Positions 45,835 to 54,017 of a stretch of 64,000 nucleotides of DNA are shown here, in pieces (the stretch's first letter is position 1; every line of letters begins with the position of its first letter). The translations under genes and the position numbers were made by a program. Location of the stretch: positions 21,609-85,608 of the forward strand of contig JAEINP010000018.1 of assembly GCA_016342355.1 (NCBI GenBank). Direction: 5' to 3'. This DNA comes from Desulfatibacillum sp. (lineage in GTDB: Bacteria > Desulfobacterota > Desulfobacteria > Desulfobacterales > Desulfatibacillaceae). The notes beneath the pieces are model-generated. The model was not told the origin of the DNA. It saw only the letters and a program-made list of their open reading frames with translations, and ran no database searches.

Positions 45835-48800
45835 ATGACAGCTAAAGCCGACAATGTACGTATCCTTCAATATCTAAAGGCTGGCGCCCCTGGTGTCAAG
45901 TATTTTCCTGGCCCAAAAAGTGTTAAACACTTCACACAGGAGCCGACAACCAACCATTTTTTTTGGGATTTGTTCTTCCTGGCACTGTTGTGGGGATTTT
46001 TGGGGCTTTACTACCCCCCGGAACTCCTTTTCTCCCCCACCATCACAGCCGGTGGAGACACTCCTTCCCATTATTTTACTGCATCCTTTCTGACAGAATA
46101 CATCCTGCATACAGGAAAAATATCGGGTTGGTGCCACGGAAATCTTGCTGGATTTCCCATGCTCCAATACTATTTCCCGGCCCCCTTTTTGCTCATGAGC
46201 GGACTCTCCACCATGGTGGGCCTGCCCGTGGCTTTTAAACTGGTGACCGCCCTGGGAGTTTTTATGCTGCCTGCTTCCGTGTACGGGTTTTTCCGGCTCC
46301 TGCGCCAGCTCTTTCCCGTGCCCATTGTGGGGGCCTGCTTCAGCCTGATTTTCCTCTTTAATGAAGGAAACAAAATGTGGGGGGGCAACATCCCCAGCAC
46401 CATGGCCGGGGAGTTTTGCTACAGCATAGGCTTTTCCCTGGCCATATTGTGGATGGGAATGGTCTACCGAACCATGGAAAAACCCACCCTCCGCCAAATT
46501 GTCCTGACCGCCGCCTTCCTGGCCCTTGTTGGCCTGTCCCATGCCTACGCCCTCTTGTTCGCAGGTTTTGGGTCCGGGTTTTTCCTGCTCACCAAATCGC
46601 GCTTCAAGGCCCACCTCAACACCCTCCTGAAAATCCACGGCCTGGCCTTCTGCCTCCTGGGATTCTGGATCATGCCCCTTATCGCCAACCTGCCATGGAC
46701 CACCAAATTCAACATCCTGTGGATCTTCCATTCCTGGCAGCAGGCTATGGAAGAGATTTTCCCCGCAGCCATGCTGCCCTTTATCGCCCTGACCCTGCTG
46801 GCCACAATTGTGGCTCTTGTTTTATTCCTGGCGCGAAAGGGAAAAAATCCTCAGGATGAAACCGCCCTCCCCTTTTGCCTGCGGCCCACCATGTACTTGT
46901 GGGGCCTGATTCTCTGCGGAGTCGCCCTGTATTTCGCCGGATACCGGGCCAGGGTGGTGGACGTGCGCTTTATCCCCTTTTTCCAGCTCTTCCTCATTGT
47001 GGGCGGGGCCATGCTGTTCCAAGGCAGGTTGGTCACCCGCAACTCCACGTTGGTAGCAGCCCTTCTGGCGGCAATCGCCCTGCTTTCCACAACCCTTTGG
47101 GTGGACGGCAAGGAAACCTTTATCAGGAGCTGGGTGAAATCCAACTACGAGGGCGTGGAAGTCAAGCCCCTGTGGCCCGCCTTCAAGGCCGTGAACGATT
47201 ATCTCAAGGGAGACTGGAACGATCCCCGGGTGCAGTACGAGCACTCCACCATTCACCAGGGCGCCGGAAGCGTCCGGGCCTTTGAAAACCTGCCCCTGTT
47301 CTCGGGCAGATCCACCCTGGAGTGCGTGTACATCCAGGCTTCGGTCCCGGCCCCCTTTATCTTTTACATCCAGTCGGAAACCTGCCAGAGACCCTCCACG
47401 CCCATTCCCGAGGTTTTTTTCTCCCGATTCAACCTGAAACGGGGCGCGGAACACATGCGGTACTTCAACGTGTCCCACTTTGTCGCCGCGGAAAGCCCCA
47501 TCAAACAGGCCCTGGAGCATAACCCGGACTTTTTCCTGGAATTCATGGCGCCGCCCTACGCGGTCTACGGCCTGGAAAAAGCCCCCCGCAGCTATGTGGC
47601 GGCTTTGCAATACAAGCCCGTGCTTCTGCCCCTGGAGGGTTGGATGCAAAAAGCCTATGCCTGGTTCCGACTGGGCGACCTGGAGGTCACCCCCGTGTTC
47701 GCGGACCACCTGAGCCGGGAGGAACAATCCTGGTTTATCCCGGCGGGCGACGCAGCAATGCGGTCCCTGCCGTCCGTGTCCTTGCCGGAATCCCCATCCC
47801 CCGCCCCTCGGGCAACCATGCTCCACGAAAAAATCGCCATCACCGGGGCACAGCCGGGCAGGCCCCTCCTGGTCAAGGCCTCCTATCATCCGGGATGGAA
47901 AGCCTCGGGCGGGGAAAAAATTTTCCTGGCCGGGCCGGGATTCATGCTCTTGTTCCCCAAATCCCCGGAAGTGACCCTTACATACGGCCCCACCTCATCA
48001 GACTGGATCGGCAAGGCCCTGACCCTGACAGCCCTCCTGTGGCTGGTCCTGTGCCTGCTTCCCTTCTCACGGGGGCTCACCGGGCTGGCAGGCCGGTTGT
48101 TTAACCACTACGCCATCGTGCCAGCGGTCCCCCTGCTCCTGGTCATGGCCGTGGGCGCGGGCCTGTTTCTCTCCCGGGAAGCCCCGGAATTCCCGGCGGT
48201 CCCCTACAACAAGGGCCTTGAATATTTCCGGGACGCCGATTATGATGAGGCCATCAAGGTGTTCAGGGACATATTGGACAGGCACGGCCAAAGTCTGGTG
48301 GCCGGTGAAGCCGCCTATCATCTGGCCATGTGTTATTATCGTCAGGAAGACTACGCCGGCGCCCTCAGGGAGTTGGAAGAGACCTTGCGCCTGTATCCCG
48401 AAACGCCCCGGGCCGCTGAAATCCGCTACCACATGGGCTTGTGCAGGATGCAGCAAAAACGATTCGGCCAAGCCCGCCAGGCCTTTGACCGGACCGTGGA
48501 TGAATTCCCGGGTTCAATATGGGGCAGGCTGGCCGCCTATCACCACGCCATGTCCCTGTTCCGGGAAAGGCATTACGCCAACGCCCTGGCCTCCCTGGAT
48601 CGGTTGTTGTCCCTGCTCCCGGAACGGCCCATGGCCGCCGAGGCCTTTTATCACAAGGGCCTGTGCCATCTGGAACTGGGAGAAATCCAGGAGGCAAGGC
48701 AGGATTTTCAGCTCACTCGGTCCCATTATGACGAAACTTTGTGGGCCGAACATGCCCAATATCAATATGGCCTGAGTTTTTTCAGGGAACAGGACTTTGA

Positions 48801-49008
48801 CAATATGGTCCTTGCCATGAAAGAATTGCTCAATCAATATCCCAAAACCGCCCTGGCGCCCGAAGCATGGTATCATATGGGATTGGGACACTTAAGCCTG
48901 GACATGCCCAAACAGGCCCGTCTGGACTTCACCAACGTGGTGGAAAAATCCCCCGGGTCTTCCATGGCGGCCCCGGCCCGAGACCGATTGAAGGAGTTGG
49001 ATTCTTGA
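45835..49008 (+). CDS. Polytopic membrane protein (GT-C/PTPS-related-like) with C-terminal TPR domain
   Basis: 1057 residues. About 12 TM helices occupy residues 45-450. The first periplasmic loop carries GGDTPSHYFTASFL, a pattern seen in the membrane '6-pyruvoyl-tetrahydropterin synthase-related' family, which is thought to have a GT-C-like fold. A soluble periplasmic-type region (450-715), two more TM helices (about 722-785) and six TPR-like repeats (about 790-1050; AAYHLAMCYYRQEDYAGAL, IRYHMGLCRMQQKRFGQAR, MAAEAFYHKGLCHLELGE) follow. The last are of the YbgF/BamD-like kind. It diverges from the TPR-barrel gene with only 39 bases between starts and overlaps the following glycosyltransferase start (TTGA), pointing to a lipid-linked glycosylation role (inference). 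Confidence 0.75.
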   Translation: MTAKADNVRILQYLKAGAPGVKYFPGPKSVKHFTQEPTTNHFFWDLFFLALLWGFLGLYYPPELLFSPTITAGGDTPSHYFTASFLTEYILHTGKISGWCHGNLAGFPMLQYYFPAPFLLMSGLSTMVGLPVAFKLVTALGVFMLPASVYGFFRLLRQLFPVPIVGACFSLIFLFNEGNKMWGGNIPSTMAGEFCYSIGFSLAILWMGMVYRTMEKPTLRQIVLTAAFLALVGLSHAYALLFAGFGSGFFLLTKSRFKAHLNTLLKIHGLAFCLLGFWIMPLIANLPWTTKFNILWIFHSWQQAMEEIFPAAMLPFIALTLLATIVALVLFLARKGKNPQDETALPFCLRPTMYLWGLILCGVALYFAGYRARVVDVRFIPFFQLFLIVGGAMLFQGRLVTRNSTLVAALLAAIALLSTTLWVDGKETFIRSWVKSNYEGVEVKPLWPAFKAVNDYLKGDWNDPRVQYEHSTIHQGAGSVRAFENLPLFSGRSTLECVYIQASVPAPFIFYIQSETCQRPSTPIPEVFFSRFNLKRGAEHMRYFNVSHFVAAESPIKQALEHNPDFFLEFMAPPYAVYGLEKAPRSYVAALQYKPVLLPLEGWMQKAYAWFRLGDLEVTPVFADHLSREEQSWFIPAGDAAMRSLPSVSLPESPSPAPRATMLHEKIAITGAQPGRPLLVKASYHPGWKASGGEKIFLAGPGFMLLFPKSPEVTLTYGPTSSDWIGKALTLTALLWLVLCLLPFSRGLTGLAGRLFNHYAIVPAVPLLLVMAVGAGLFLSREAPEFPAVPYNKGLEYFRDADYDEAIKVFRDILDRHGQSLVAGEAAYHLAMCYYRQEDYAGALRELEETLRLYPETPRAAEIRYHMGLCRMQQKRFGQARQAFDRTVDEFPGSIWGRLAAYHHAMSLFRERHYANALASLDRLLSLLPERPMAAEAFYHKGLCHLELGEIQEARQDFQLTRSHYDETLWAEHAQYQYGLSFFREQDFDNMVLAMKELLNQYPKTALAPEAWYHMGLGHLSLDMPKQARLDFTNVVEKSPGSSMAAPARDRLKELDS

Positions 49009-49712
49009 CAAGCACACAGCCCGGCCTCACCGTCTTCTGCCCGGTGTACAACGAAGAGGAAATCATCGTTGCCAACATACAAAGGCTCCTGGCCTTCCTG
49101 GACTCTTTAAACCTGGGCCTGCCCTTTGAGATCATCATCGGCTCCAACGGCTCCGACGACCGCACCGTGGAACTGGCCCAAAGCCTGGCCCGGGAGCACG
49201 CTCCCCTGCTCAAGGTGTTCCATCTGCCGGAAAAGGGGGTGGGCAAGGCCTTTGTAAAAGGCGTGGAAGAAGCCCGGTTCGACCGCATCGTCACCGTGGA
49301 CATGGACCTTTCCATTGACATGGAATTCATCCCCCGGGCCTTCAAACTCTTGGATGATTTCCAAATAGTCATAGGCTCCAAGGTCACGGGAGACCAGAAA
49401 AGACCCTGGATTCGCAAGTCCGTGAGCAACCTGTTCATCCAACTCGCCCGAGTCCTGTTGAACATCGGGTTCCACGATTATTCCATCGCCGCCAAAGCCT
49501 ACCGCACAGACATGGTGAAAAAATACCTGCCCTACGCCGACGACCTGACCTTTTACGTGGTGAAAATTGTCTATTTTGCGGCCCGGGACGGCCATAGGAT
49601 CACCGAGGTTCCCGTCTCGTGCCACGACATGCGGGAGTCCCGGTTTAACCTCGTCCACGAGGGATTCTACAAATTCGGCAACCTCTTCCTCCTGTGGGCC
49701 AGAAAAAAATAG
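49005..49712 (+). CDS. GT2 glycosyltransferase
   Basis: Family 2 glycosyltransferase of 235 residues. The TTG start at 49005 overlaps the upstream TGA and has AAGGAG 8 bases before it; the frame upstream of this lies inside the previous gene. Motifs: LTVFCPVYNEEEIIVANI, IIGSNGSDDRT, VTVDMDLSIDMEF (metal-binding acidic cluster) and VPVSCHDMRESRFN. It resembles polyprenyl-phosphate hexosyltransferases without their TM tail. Coupling to the polytopic GT-C-like protein suggests it may supply a lipid-linked sugar for that protein (inference). Confidence 0.84.
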   Translation: MTSTQPGLTVFCPVYNEEEIIVANIQRLLAFLDSLNLGLPFEIIIGSNGSDDRTVELAQSLAREHAPLLKVFHLPEKGVGKAFVKGVEEARFDRIVTVDMDLSIDMEFIPRAFKLLDDFQIVIGSKVTGDQKRPWIRKSVSNLFIQLARVLLNIGFHDYSIAAKAYRTDMVKKYLPYADDLTFYVVKIVYFAARDGHRITEVPVSCHDMRESRFNLVHEGFYKFGNLFLLWARKK

Positions 49713-49762
49713 GCGGATTGTGTACGGTAAGATGTTTGCCGCGCTTGTTTTCGTATTAAATC

Positions 49763-49779
49763 GCCGGGGCCTCGCCCCG
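49763..49779 (+). repeat. Short GC palindrome in convergent gap
   Basis: CCGGGGC-CTC-GCCCCGG, 7-bp stem. It lies between the convergent glycosyltransferase genes, 50 bases after the GT2 stop, without a T-run. Confidence 0.6.
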
Positions 49780-49812
49780 GGCAGGCAAAAGGCTCATTGA
49801 AACTGTGTAGAC

Positions 49813-49836
49813 GCGTGGCTTGCCGCGCCTTTTTTT
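49813..49836 (+). terminator. Intrinsic terminator after the GT2 gene
   Basis: Six-base stem GCGTGG/CCGCGC with one G-T pair and loop CTTG, followed by C and seven T. It lies between convergent genes (49712 and 49892) and is oriented for the + strand. Confidence 0.65.
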
Positions 49837-49891
49837 GTGGAACCGGGAAATCCTGCCGCACCAAAACAGAAGCCAACAAATCTTCCCACCC

Positions 49892-50773
49892 TTACCTGCT
49901 CCTTACCCACTGCTTCAAATAGAATAACGAAGCCCTGCGGATCAATTTTTCCGACAAAGAACGCCTTCGGGGCTGAATAACGGACCGGGCCAGGGAAAGC
50001 ATCCAGGCTCCCAGGCTCGGCAAAGGATTGGCGCGCCCATGCATGGCCTCGGCCACACACCGGAATCGCCCGTGCACTGCGGCCTTTTCCAACAAATAAT
50101 CCCGGCTCAGTCGATCCTCCGTAATATAGTGAGTTACCGACAGGCCCGGATCATACACAATGGGCGGTCCGGCCCTGGCGATACGCAGCATGATCTCCAA
50201 ATCCTCGCTGTCCGCCAGACCCTTGCCGGACCGGCCCAGGCCGGTATGAAATCCCCCCACCCCTTCCAGCACCTTTTTCGGAAACGCCATATTGGTTCCG
50301 TAAAGAATTTTAGGATACTTGAGAAAACACCTCAGGGGGCCATGATCCAGGCGATTGCACCAGATGTCCAGGCCAGTCTCGTACCAGGAAGGGCGAGGCC
50401 CCAACCAGCCAAGGGATATGGGACCGCCCACCGATCCGGCGTCCGGAACCTCCTGAAAAACACGATCCAACCGGGCAAGATACTCCGGGCACAAGGCGGC
50501 GTCATCGTCCACAAATATTAAAAACTTACCCCGGGCTTCTGCAATGGCCCTGTTCCGGGCGTGGGACAGGCCCTGCCGCCGCTCCCCAACCGCCCGCAAG
50601 CGGGAATTTCCCACAAGGAGCGCCCGGATCACCTGAGGGGTGTTGTCCGTGGACTTGTTGTCCACCACCAGGACCTCGAAACCCCGGGCATAATCCTGGG
50701 CCAAGGCCGCCCTCACGGATTGCTCCAGGATATAATCCCGGTTATGGGTGCATATGGCGATGGTGAATTGCAT
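49892..50773 (-). CDS. GT2 glycosyltransferase
   Basis: 293 residues, starting MQFTIAICTHNRDYILEQSV, a GT-A fold of family 2. Other motifs: VLVVDNKSTDNTPQ, GLSHARNRAI, and the metal site LIFVDDDAALCPEY. GGFHTGLGRSGKGLADSEDLE carries the catalytic-base ED-type segment. It resembles rhamnosyl/galactosyl transferases of surface polysaccharide clusters but the donor cannot be told from sequence. It is a single gene facing the previous GT2, followed upstream by a repeat-rich non-coding stretch. Confidence 0.83.
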   Translation of the reverse strand: MQFTIAICTHNRDYILEQSVRAALAQDYARGFEVLVVDNKSTDNTPQVIRALLVGNSRLRAVGERRQGLSHARNRAIAEARGKFLIFVDDDAALCPEYLARLDRVFQEVPDAGSVGGPISLGWLGPRPSWYETGLDIWCNRLDHGPLRCFLKYPKILYGTNMAFPKKVLEGVGGFHTGLGRSGKGLADSEDLEIMLRIARAGPPIVYDPGLSVTHYITEDRLSRDYLLEKAAVHGRFRCVAEAMHGRANPLPSLGAWMLSLARSVIQPRRRSLSEKLIRRASLFYLKQWVRSR

Positions 50774-50889
50774 GATTTTAAAGAATGTAACCCTGCTAAA
50801 ATGTTTTTAAAAAACTACGCATCCAATAGCGACTGCAAAACCATACATCTCCAGCGGCGTACGGCCACAAATAACAAAAGAAAAAACTG

Positions 50890-50948
50890 CGCCTCCTGCG
50901 GCATACTTCTTTTACATCCGCCGCACAGCAGCAAACGTTTGATCAAAA
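50890..50948 (-). repeat. Dispersed repeat family 1, copy 1
   Basis: On the - strand this reads TTTTGATCAAAC then TGCTGTGCGG and CCGCAGGAGGCG. It matches the segment at 52677-52736 over nearly its full length at roughly 80% identity, in inverted orientation relative to it. Both copies contain short GC hairpins. Confidence 0.75.
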
Positions 50949-50996
50949 ACTCCTAAAATTGAAAATGGGCGATTAACTGTCCAAACGCCAATCTCC

Positions 50997-51033
50997 GGGT
51001 AGCCGCGGCAACTCGTTGCCGGGGTCCGTTAGG
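50997..51033 (+). repeat. Dispersed repeat family 2, copy 1
   Basis: A 37-base element beginning GGGTAGCC and ending GGGTCCGTTAGG that matches 52535-52571 at 31 of 37 positions in direct orientation. It forms a stem CCGCGGC/GCCGGGG (one mismatch) around AACTCGTT. Confidence 0.8.
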
Positions 51034-51214
51034 ACAATAGGTCGACCGAAACGCGCATGGATGCGGGGTTGTCAGGCGAACCCGATTTGTATGAAAAACC
51101 CGGATTCCATGGGCTCTTCCCGACCGCCGATCTTTCCCGGATTCGAATAATTCTTCGGATCGACCGACTGCGCTGCGCATCCTGGGAACAAGGTCTCAGG
51201 GCTTGCTGTTTGGC

Positions 51215-51237
51215 AGGGGCACGGTTCCCGTGCCCCT
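51215..51237. repeat. Perfect palindrome
   Basis: AGGGGCACGG-TTC-CCGTGCCCCT, 10-bp perfect arms with a 3-base loop. Not followed by a T-run and not near a gene end. Confidence 0.9.
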
Positions 51238-51287
51238 ACAGGAAAACACCTGCAATTCCGAATTATTGTCCGGCTACACATCCATGG

Positions 51288-51318
51288 TAGGTCGGGTAGA
51301 GCCCCGCGAAACCCGACA
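51288..51318. repeat. Palindromic element GTCGGGT/ACCCGAC
   Basis: GTAGGTCGGGT followed by a GC-rich spacer and ACCCGACA; 7-bp arms (51291-51297 and 51311-51317). Sequences of this kind occur as dispersed scraps in many proteobacterial genomes. Confidence 0.75.
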
Positions 51319-51420
51319 AATTATCGCCGCAACGCGGCATCCTTGTAGTTGATTTCGTTTCCAAACCAATCATGCCGGGATCACCCGGCCACATCCCCGA
51401 CCCGTGCCCCCTCCACCGTC

Positions 51421-51445
51421 ATTCCCGAGCGTCCCTGTCGGGAAT
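51421..51445. repeat. Palindromic element ATTCCCGA/TCGGGAAT
   Basis: Eight-base perfect arms around a 9-base loop, in the context GTCATTCCCGA...TCGGGAATCCAG, a form common to REP-like elements in proteobacteria. Confidence 0.75.
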
Positions 51446-51589
51446 CCAGCGTCCCCCATCCATAGGCCCGTCATCACCGGTTTTTCCCCCTCGTTCCCAT
51501 GCTCCCAGGTTGTTTCGCAATAAGAAAAAAAGGCAATTCATCGGGTAAATTGGCGGTTTTTCGGAGGCCTTCTCCCTCCCGGCTTCGTC

Positions 51590-51689
51590 CCTTCCCCCCT
51601 TGCGGGGGAAGGATAGGATGGGGGGTAACTTGCTATAAATAACGTAAAAATATCACCCCCACCCCGACCCTCCCCGTCAAGGGGGAGGG
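51590..51689. repeat. Pair of purine/pyrimidine palindromes
   Basis: CCTTCCCCC/GGGGGAAGG (51590-51598 and 51604-51612) and CCCTCCCC/GGGGAGGG (51668-51675 and 51682-51689). The two hairpins are separated by 55 bases that include ATGGGGGG and CACCCCCACCCC, which can also pair, so the whole 100 bases may form one larger structure. Confidence 0.75.
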
Positions 51690-51800
51690 AGCAAGAACGT
51701 GGTCTCCTTGGTCAGAAAATTGATTGCGACACAGCCTGTCCACGTGGGAATGCAAAAAACTACTGAATTTACCATGTATAATTAATGGACGAAACACCCA

Positions 51801-52229
51801 TCATCCGGCATTTGCCGCCCGAATCAAAATCTGAACGCCAGTATAAGCCTGGGCCAAAAACAAAAGCAATACAATCAGATTTCCCAACCCATGCAAGGCA
51901 GGCAGTATATTCCTGGGCTTGGGCTTATAATATTGGATCAAACCGGTTACTATGCCAAAGGCCATCAATAGAGCCATTACCACGCCAATTATTTCATGGG
52001 CCTCGCCAATATAAGGATCCAATTTTAAAATCCCGCCGATTACCGAGCCGCCCACCATGCCTCCCAACAGGCCGCCCAGGGCAATGACTCCAACCAGCGC
52101 ATGCCGCTTTCTTGAAAATGCGGCTTTTTGATGCGTATGCAGGCCGCGAACACGGGGGATAGCCAAATACAGGGCATACACGCCCAGGACAAACATGAGC
52201 GTCTGGGACAACGGGTGCATATAAATCAT
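51801..52229 (-). CDS. DUF4079-like four-helix membrane protein
   Basis: 142 residues with four TM helices (about 6-24, 45-67, 78-98, 110-134) and several His (MHPLSQ, RHALVG, GEAHEI, LHGLGN). This arrangement recalls cytochrome b561-like or DUF4079 membrane proteins that may bind haem. The ATG at 52229 has AAGGAGAC 6 bases upstream. It stands alone in a repeat-rich stretch, so context gives no partner. Function unknown. Confidence 0.65.
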   Translation of the reverse strand: MIYMHPLSQTLMFVLGVYALYLAIPRVRGLHTHQKAAFSRKRHALVGVIALGGLLGGMVGGSVIGGILKLDPYIGEAHEIIGVVMALLMAFGIVTGLIQYYKPKPRNILPALHGLGNLIVLLLFLAQAYTGVQILIRAANAG

Positions 52230-52279
52230 TGCCGTCTCCTTGGTTGCGTCAAATGGGAGGTCATTCGCAGAATTCGGGA

Positions 52280-52327
52280 CTAAAAAGGCAGCAAAAGCAT
52301 CCCGGCCTGCTTCGTGATTGTTGTCAT
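52280..52327 (-). CDS. Possible 15-residue leader peptide upstream of the DUF4079-like gene
   Basis: On the - strand AGGAG lies 7 bases before an ATG opening MTTITKQAGMLLLPF and a TAG stop, ending 51 bases before the next gene's ATG. The ribosome site is good but the peptide is too short to test by similarity. It could be chance. Confidence 0.25.
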   Translation of the reverse strand: MTTITKQAGMLLLPF

Positions 52328-52534
52328 GACTATTCTCCTACCTGCTCTGCATGAGTTTTTCAATGGGGAAATGTTATCATTCCATGAGCGAAGAACGGCT
52401 ATGGAAGGCAGGGATTTTTGAATTCATGGGGCTGCATGGCTTGGAAAGCCTCCTTTGGTGATGCACAGTTTCCGCGCCCTGGACAGGGAAAACAGACGGG
52501 CAGGCACAAGGGGCCTGTACTCGTTTTGTGTATT

Positions 52535-52571
52535 GGGTAGCCCAGGCAACTTGTCGCCTGGGTCCGTCAGG
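52535..52571 (+). repeat. Dispersed repeat family 2, copy 2
   Basis: 37 bases matching 50997-51033 at 31 of 37 positions. Its stem CCCAGGC/GCCTGGG is perfect. Relative to copy 1, one stem position changes C-G to A-T on both arms, a compensatory substitution that favours selection for the hairpin. Confidence 0.8.
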
Positions 52572-52676
52572 GGGCTGGCAATTCCGGCGGCAGTGCTCCT
52601 CAGAAGGTCTTCATCACCCCTTGAATTTCTATGCGCAAATCTCATAACGAACTAAATTTTATAATTATTCAGAAAA

Positions 52677-52736
52677 TTTTGATCAAACTTTTTGCCGCTG
52701 TGCGGCAGACAGAAAATAAGTTTGCCGCCGGAGGCG
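52677..52736 (+). repeat. Dispersed repeat family 1, copy 2
   Basis: Reads TTTTGATCAAAC, TGCCGCTGTGCGGCA (a 6-bp stem with TGT loop) and GCCGCCGGAGGCG. It matches 50890-50948 in inverted orientation. Confidence 0.75.
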
Positions 52737-52739
52737 ATC

Positions 52740-52773
52740 TTTTCTGCAGTTCCGTCTTTTCTGCAGTTCCGTC
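52740..52773 (+). repeat. 17-bp tandem duplication
   Basis: Two exact adjacent copies of TTTTCTGCAGTTCCGTC, directly after dispersed repeat family 1 copy 2. Confidence 0.95.
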
Positions 52774-52816
52774 TTTTCACTTTTCCGCTTTTCCGCCCTT
52801 TAGCAGTTCCGCCTTG

Positions 52817-53983
52817 TCAGGGCACGGATTTAAGCAGGTCCACCAGGGCTTGGCCGAACACCGTTTTTTGCCATTGGCGGAGTTCCTGGCATGCGTCCAG
52901 TTCTTCGGGTGTGGAGGGTTTGTTCATGGCCATGGCCTGGATTTGGGCGTTGGTGAGGACAACCGAGGTTTCCACACCCAGTTCCTCGCCTTTTTTATCG
53001 CGCCAATCCTTTAGGATATTGGCCCGTTTGGGCGCCTTGGGATTGAGGGGCATGCGTTTTGTACGGGGATAGGCGGGTAATTCTTCTTCCGGCACGGCCA
53101 GTCCGGCCTTGATGGCCCGGATCAATTCGTGTCCGAACATCTTGGCTTGTTTGGGCGAAAAACCATGGAGGGAAACCAGCCCATTGGAGCTGATGGGGCG
53201 ATTCTGGGCCATTTCCAATATGGGGGTGTTGCCCAGGACTTTGAACAGGGGACGGTTCCACTTGCGGGCCAGTTCATCCCGGACAATGAGAATATTTTCA
53301 AGGATTTGCAGGGTTCGGGAATCCAGGCGTCCCGCGCCCCGGAACCTGAGAAACAAGGGGCCATTGTTGGGGGGCATGGGCCGGACCTGGGTCAGGAGTT
53401 CGCATTCCTCTTCCACCCAGAACAAACGGTCCTTTTCCACCAGTTCCTGCCTCAACATTTCTGCCAGTTCATGCAGGTACACGGTATCGTTGGCGGCGTA
53501 GGCCATCATTTCCTGGGGAAGGGGCCGCTGGGACCAGTTTTTCTTCTGGTACTTTTTTTCCAGGTGGACCCCGAAACGGGCTTCCAGCAAGGGCGCAAGG
53601 CCTGTCTGGGGTTCTCCCAGGAAGCGGGCCGCCACCTGGGTGTCGAAGAGGTTGTTGATGGTGATTTCAAAATCCCGGAAAAGGCAGCGCACGTCATAAT
53701 CGGCGCCGTGAAACACCTTTTCAATCCCCGGATTTCCCAAAAAGGGCGCCAGGGCGGACATGTCCACATTGCACAAAGGGTCCACAATATAGTTCAGCCC
53801 GTTGGAGGTGATTTGCAGCAGACAGGCTTTTTCCTGGTAGTGGTACATGGAGTCGGCTTCCAGGTCCACGGCGATGCGGCTTTCCTTTTCCAGGTTCCGG
53901 GCCAGTTCCACCAGGGCGCTGTCATTGTCTACAAGGATAAAATCCGGGTCTTCGATTGGCTTGGCTGTGTGTGTATTCAGCAT
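52817..53983 (-). CDS. rnd: Ribonuclease D
   Basis: 3'-5' exoribonuclease of the DEDDy family that trims tRNA and other small RNAs. From ATG 53983 it has 388 residues (E. coli RNase D has 375). Catalytic blocks: VDLEADSMYHY (D and E), FHGADYDVRCLFRD (D), and YAANDTVYLHELAE (Y and D). Two HRDC-type helical domains follow (about 205-290 and 300-385). A TTG at 53995 could add four residues; neither start has a clear Shine-Dalgarno, so the exact start is uncertain. The exchanger gene upstream on the same strand ends 34 bases before it. Confidence 0.92.
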   Translation of the reverse strand: MLNTHTAKPIEDPDFILVDNDSALVELARNLEKESRIAVDLEADSMYHYQEKACLLQITSNGLNYIVDPLCNVDMSALAPFLGNPGIEKVFHGADYDVRCLFRDFEITINNLFDTQVAARFLGEPQTGLAPLLEARFGVHLEKKYQKKNWSQRPLPQEMMAYAANDTVYLHELAEMLRQELVEKDRLFWVEEECELLTQVRPMPPNNGPLFLRFRGAGRLDSRTLQILENILIVRDELARKWNRPLFKVLGNTPILEMAQNRPISSNGLVSLHGFSPKQAKMFGHELIRAIKAGLAVPEEELPAYPRTKRMPLNPKAPKRANILKDWRDKKGEELGVETSVVLTNAQIQAMAMNKPSTPEELDACQELRQWQKTVFGQALVDLLKSVP

Positions 53984-54017
53984 CGTTTTATGCAATATCT
54001 GTTTATTTTCCCATGGC

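Larger units (their letters stand above)
50774..51800. other. Repeat-rich non-coding region
   Basis: About 1 kb without a credible gene. Short open frames here lack ribosome sites and family-like sequence. It contains several unrelated perfect or near-perfect palindromes and members of two dispersed repeat pairs, listed separately, and looks like an accumulation of small REP-like or mobile palindromic elements. No tRNA cloverleaf was found. Confidence 0.7.
52328..52816. other. Non-coding region with repeats between DUF4079-like gene and rnd
   Basis: About 490 bases with no credible gene. It holds second copies of the two dispersed repeat families, a 17-bp tandem duplication and a pyrimidine-rich tract (TTTTCCGC-like motifs) running up to the rnd stop codon. 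Confidence 0.6.

Noticed and set aside
50774..51800. Search for tRNA genes and attachment-site duplications around the repeat-rich region
   Set aside because: No cloverleaf, CCA-ended arm, integrase or tRNA-end duplication was found.
50774..52816. Short open frames of 60-130 codons in the repeat-rich regions (for example 51057-51290, 51785-52087 and 52631-53014)
   Set aside because: They cross palindromes or overlap real genes antisense, lack ribosome sites and show low-complexity or unfamiliar translations.
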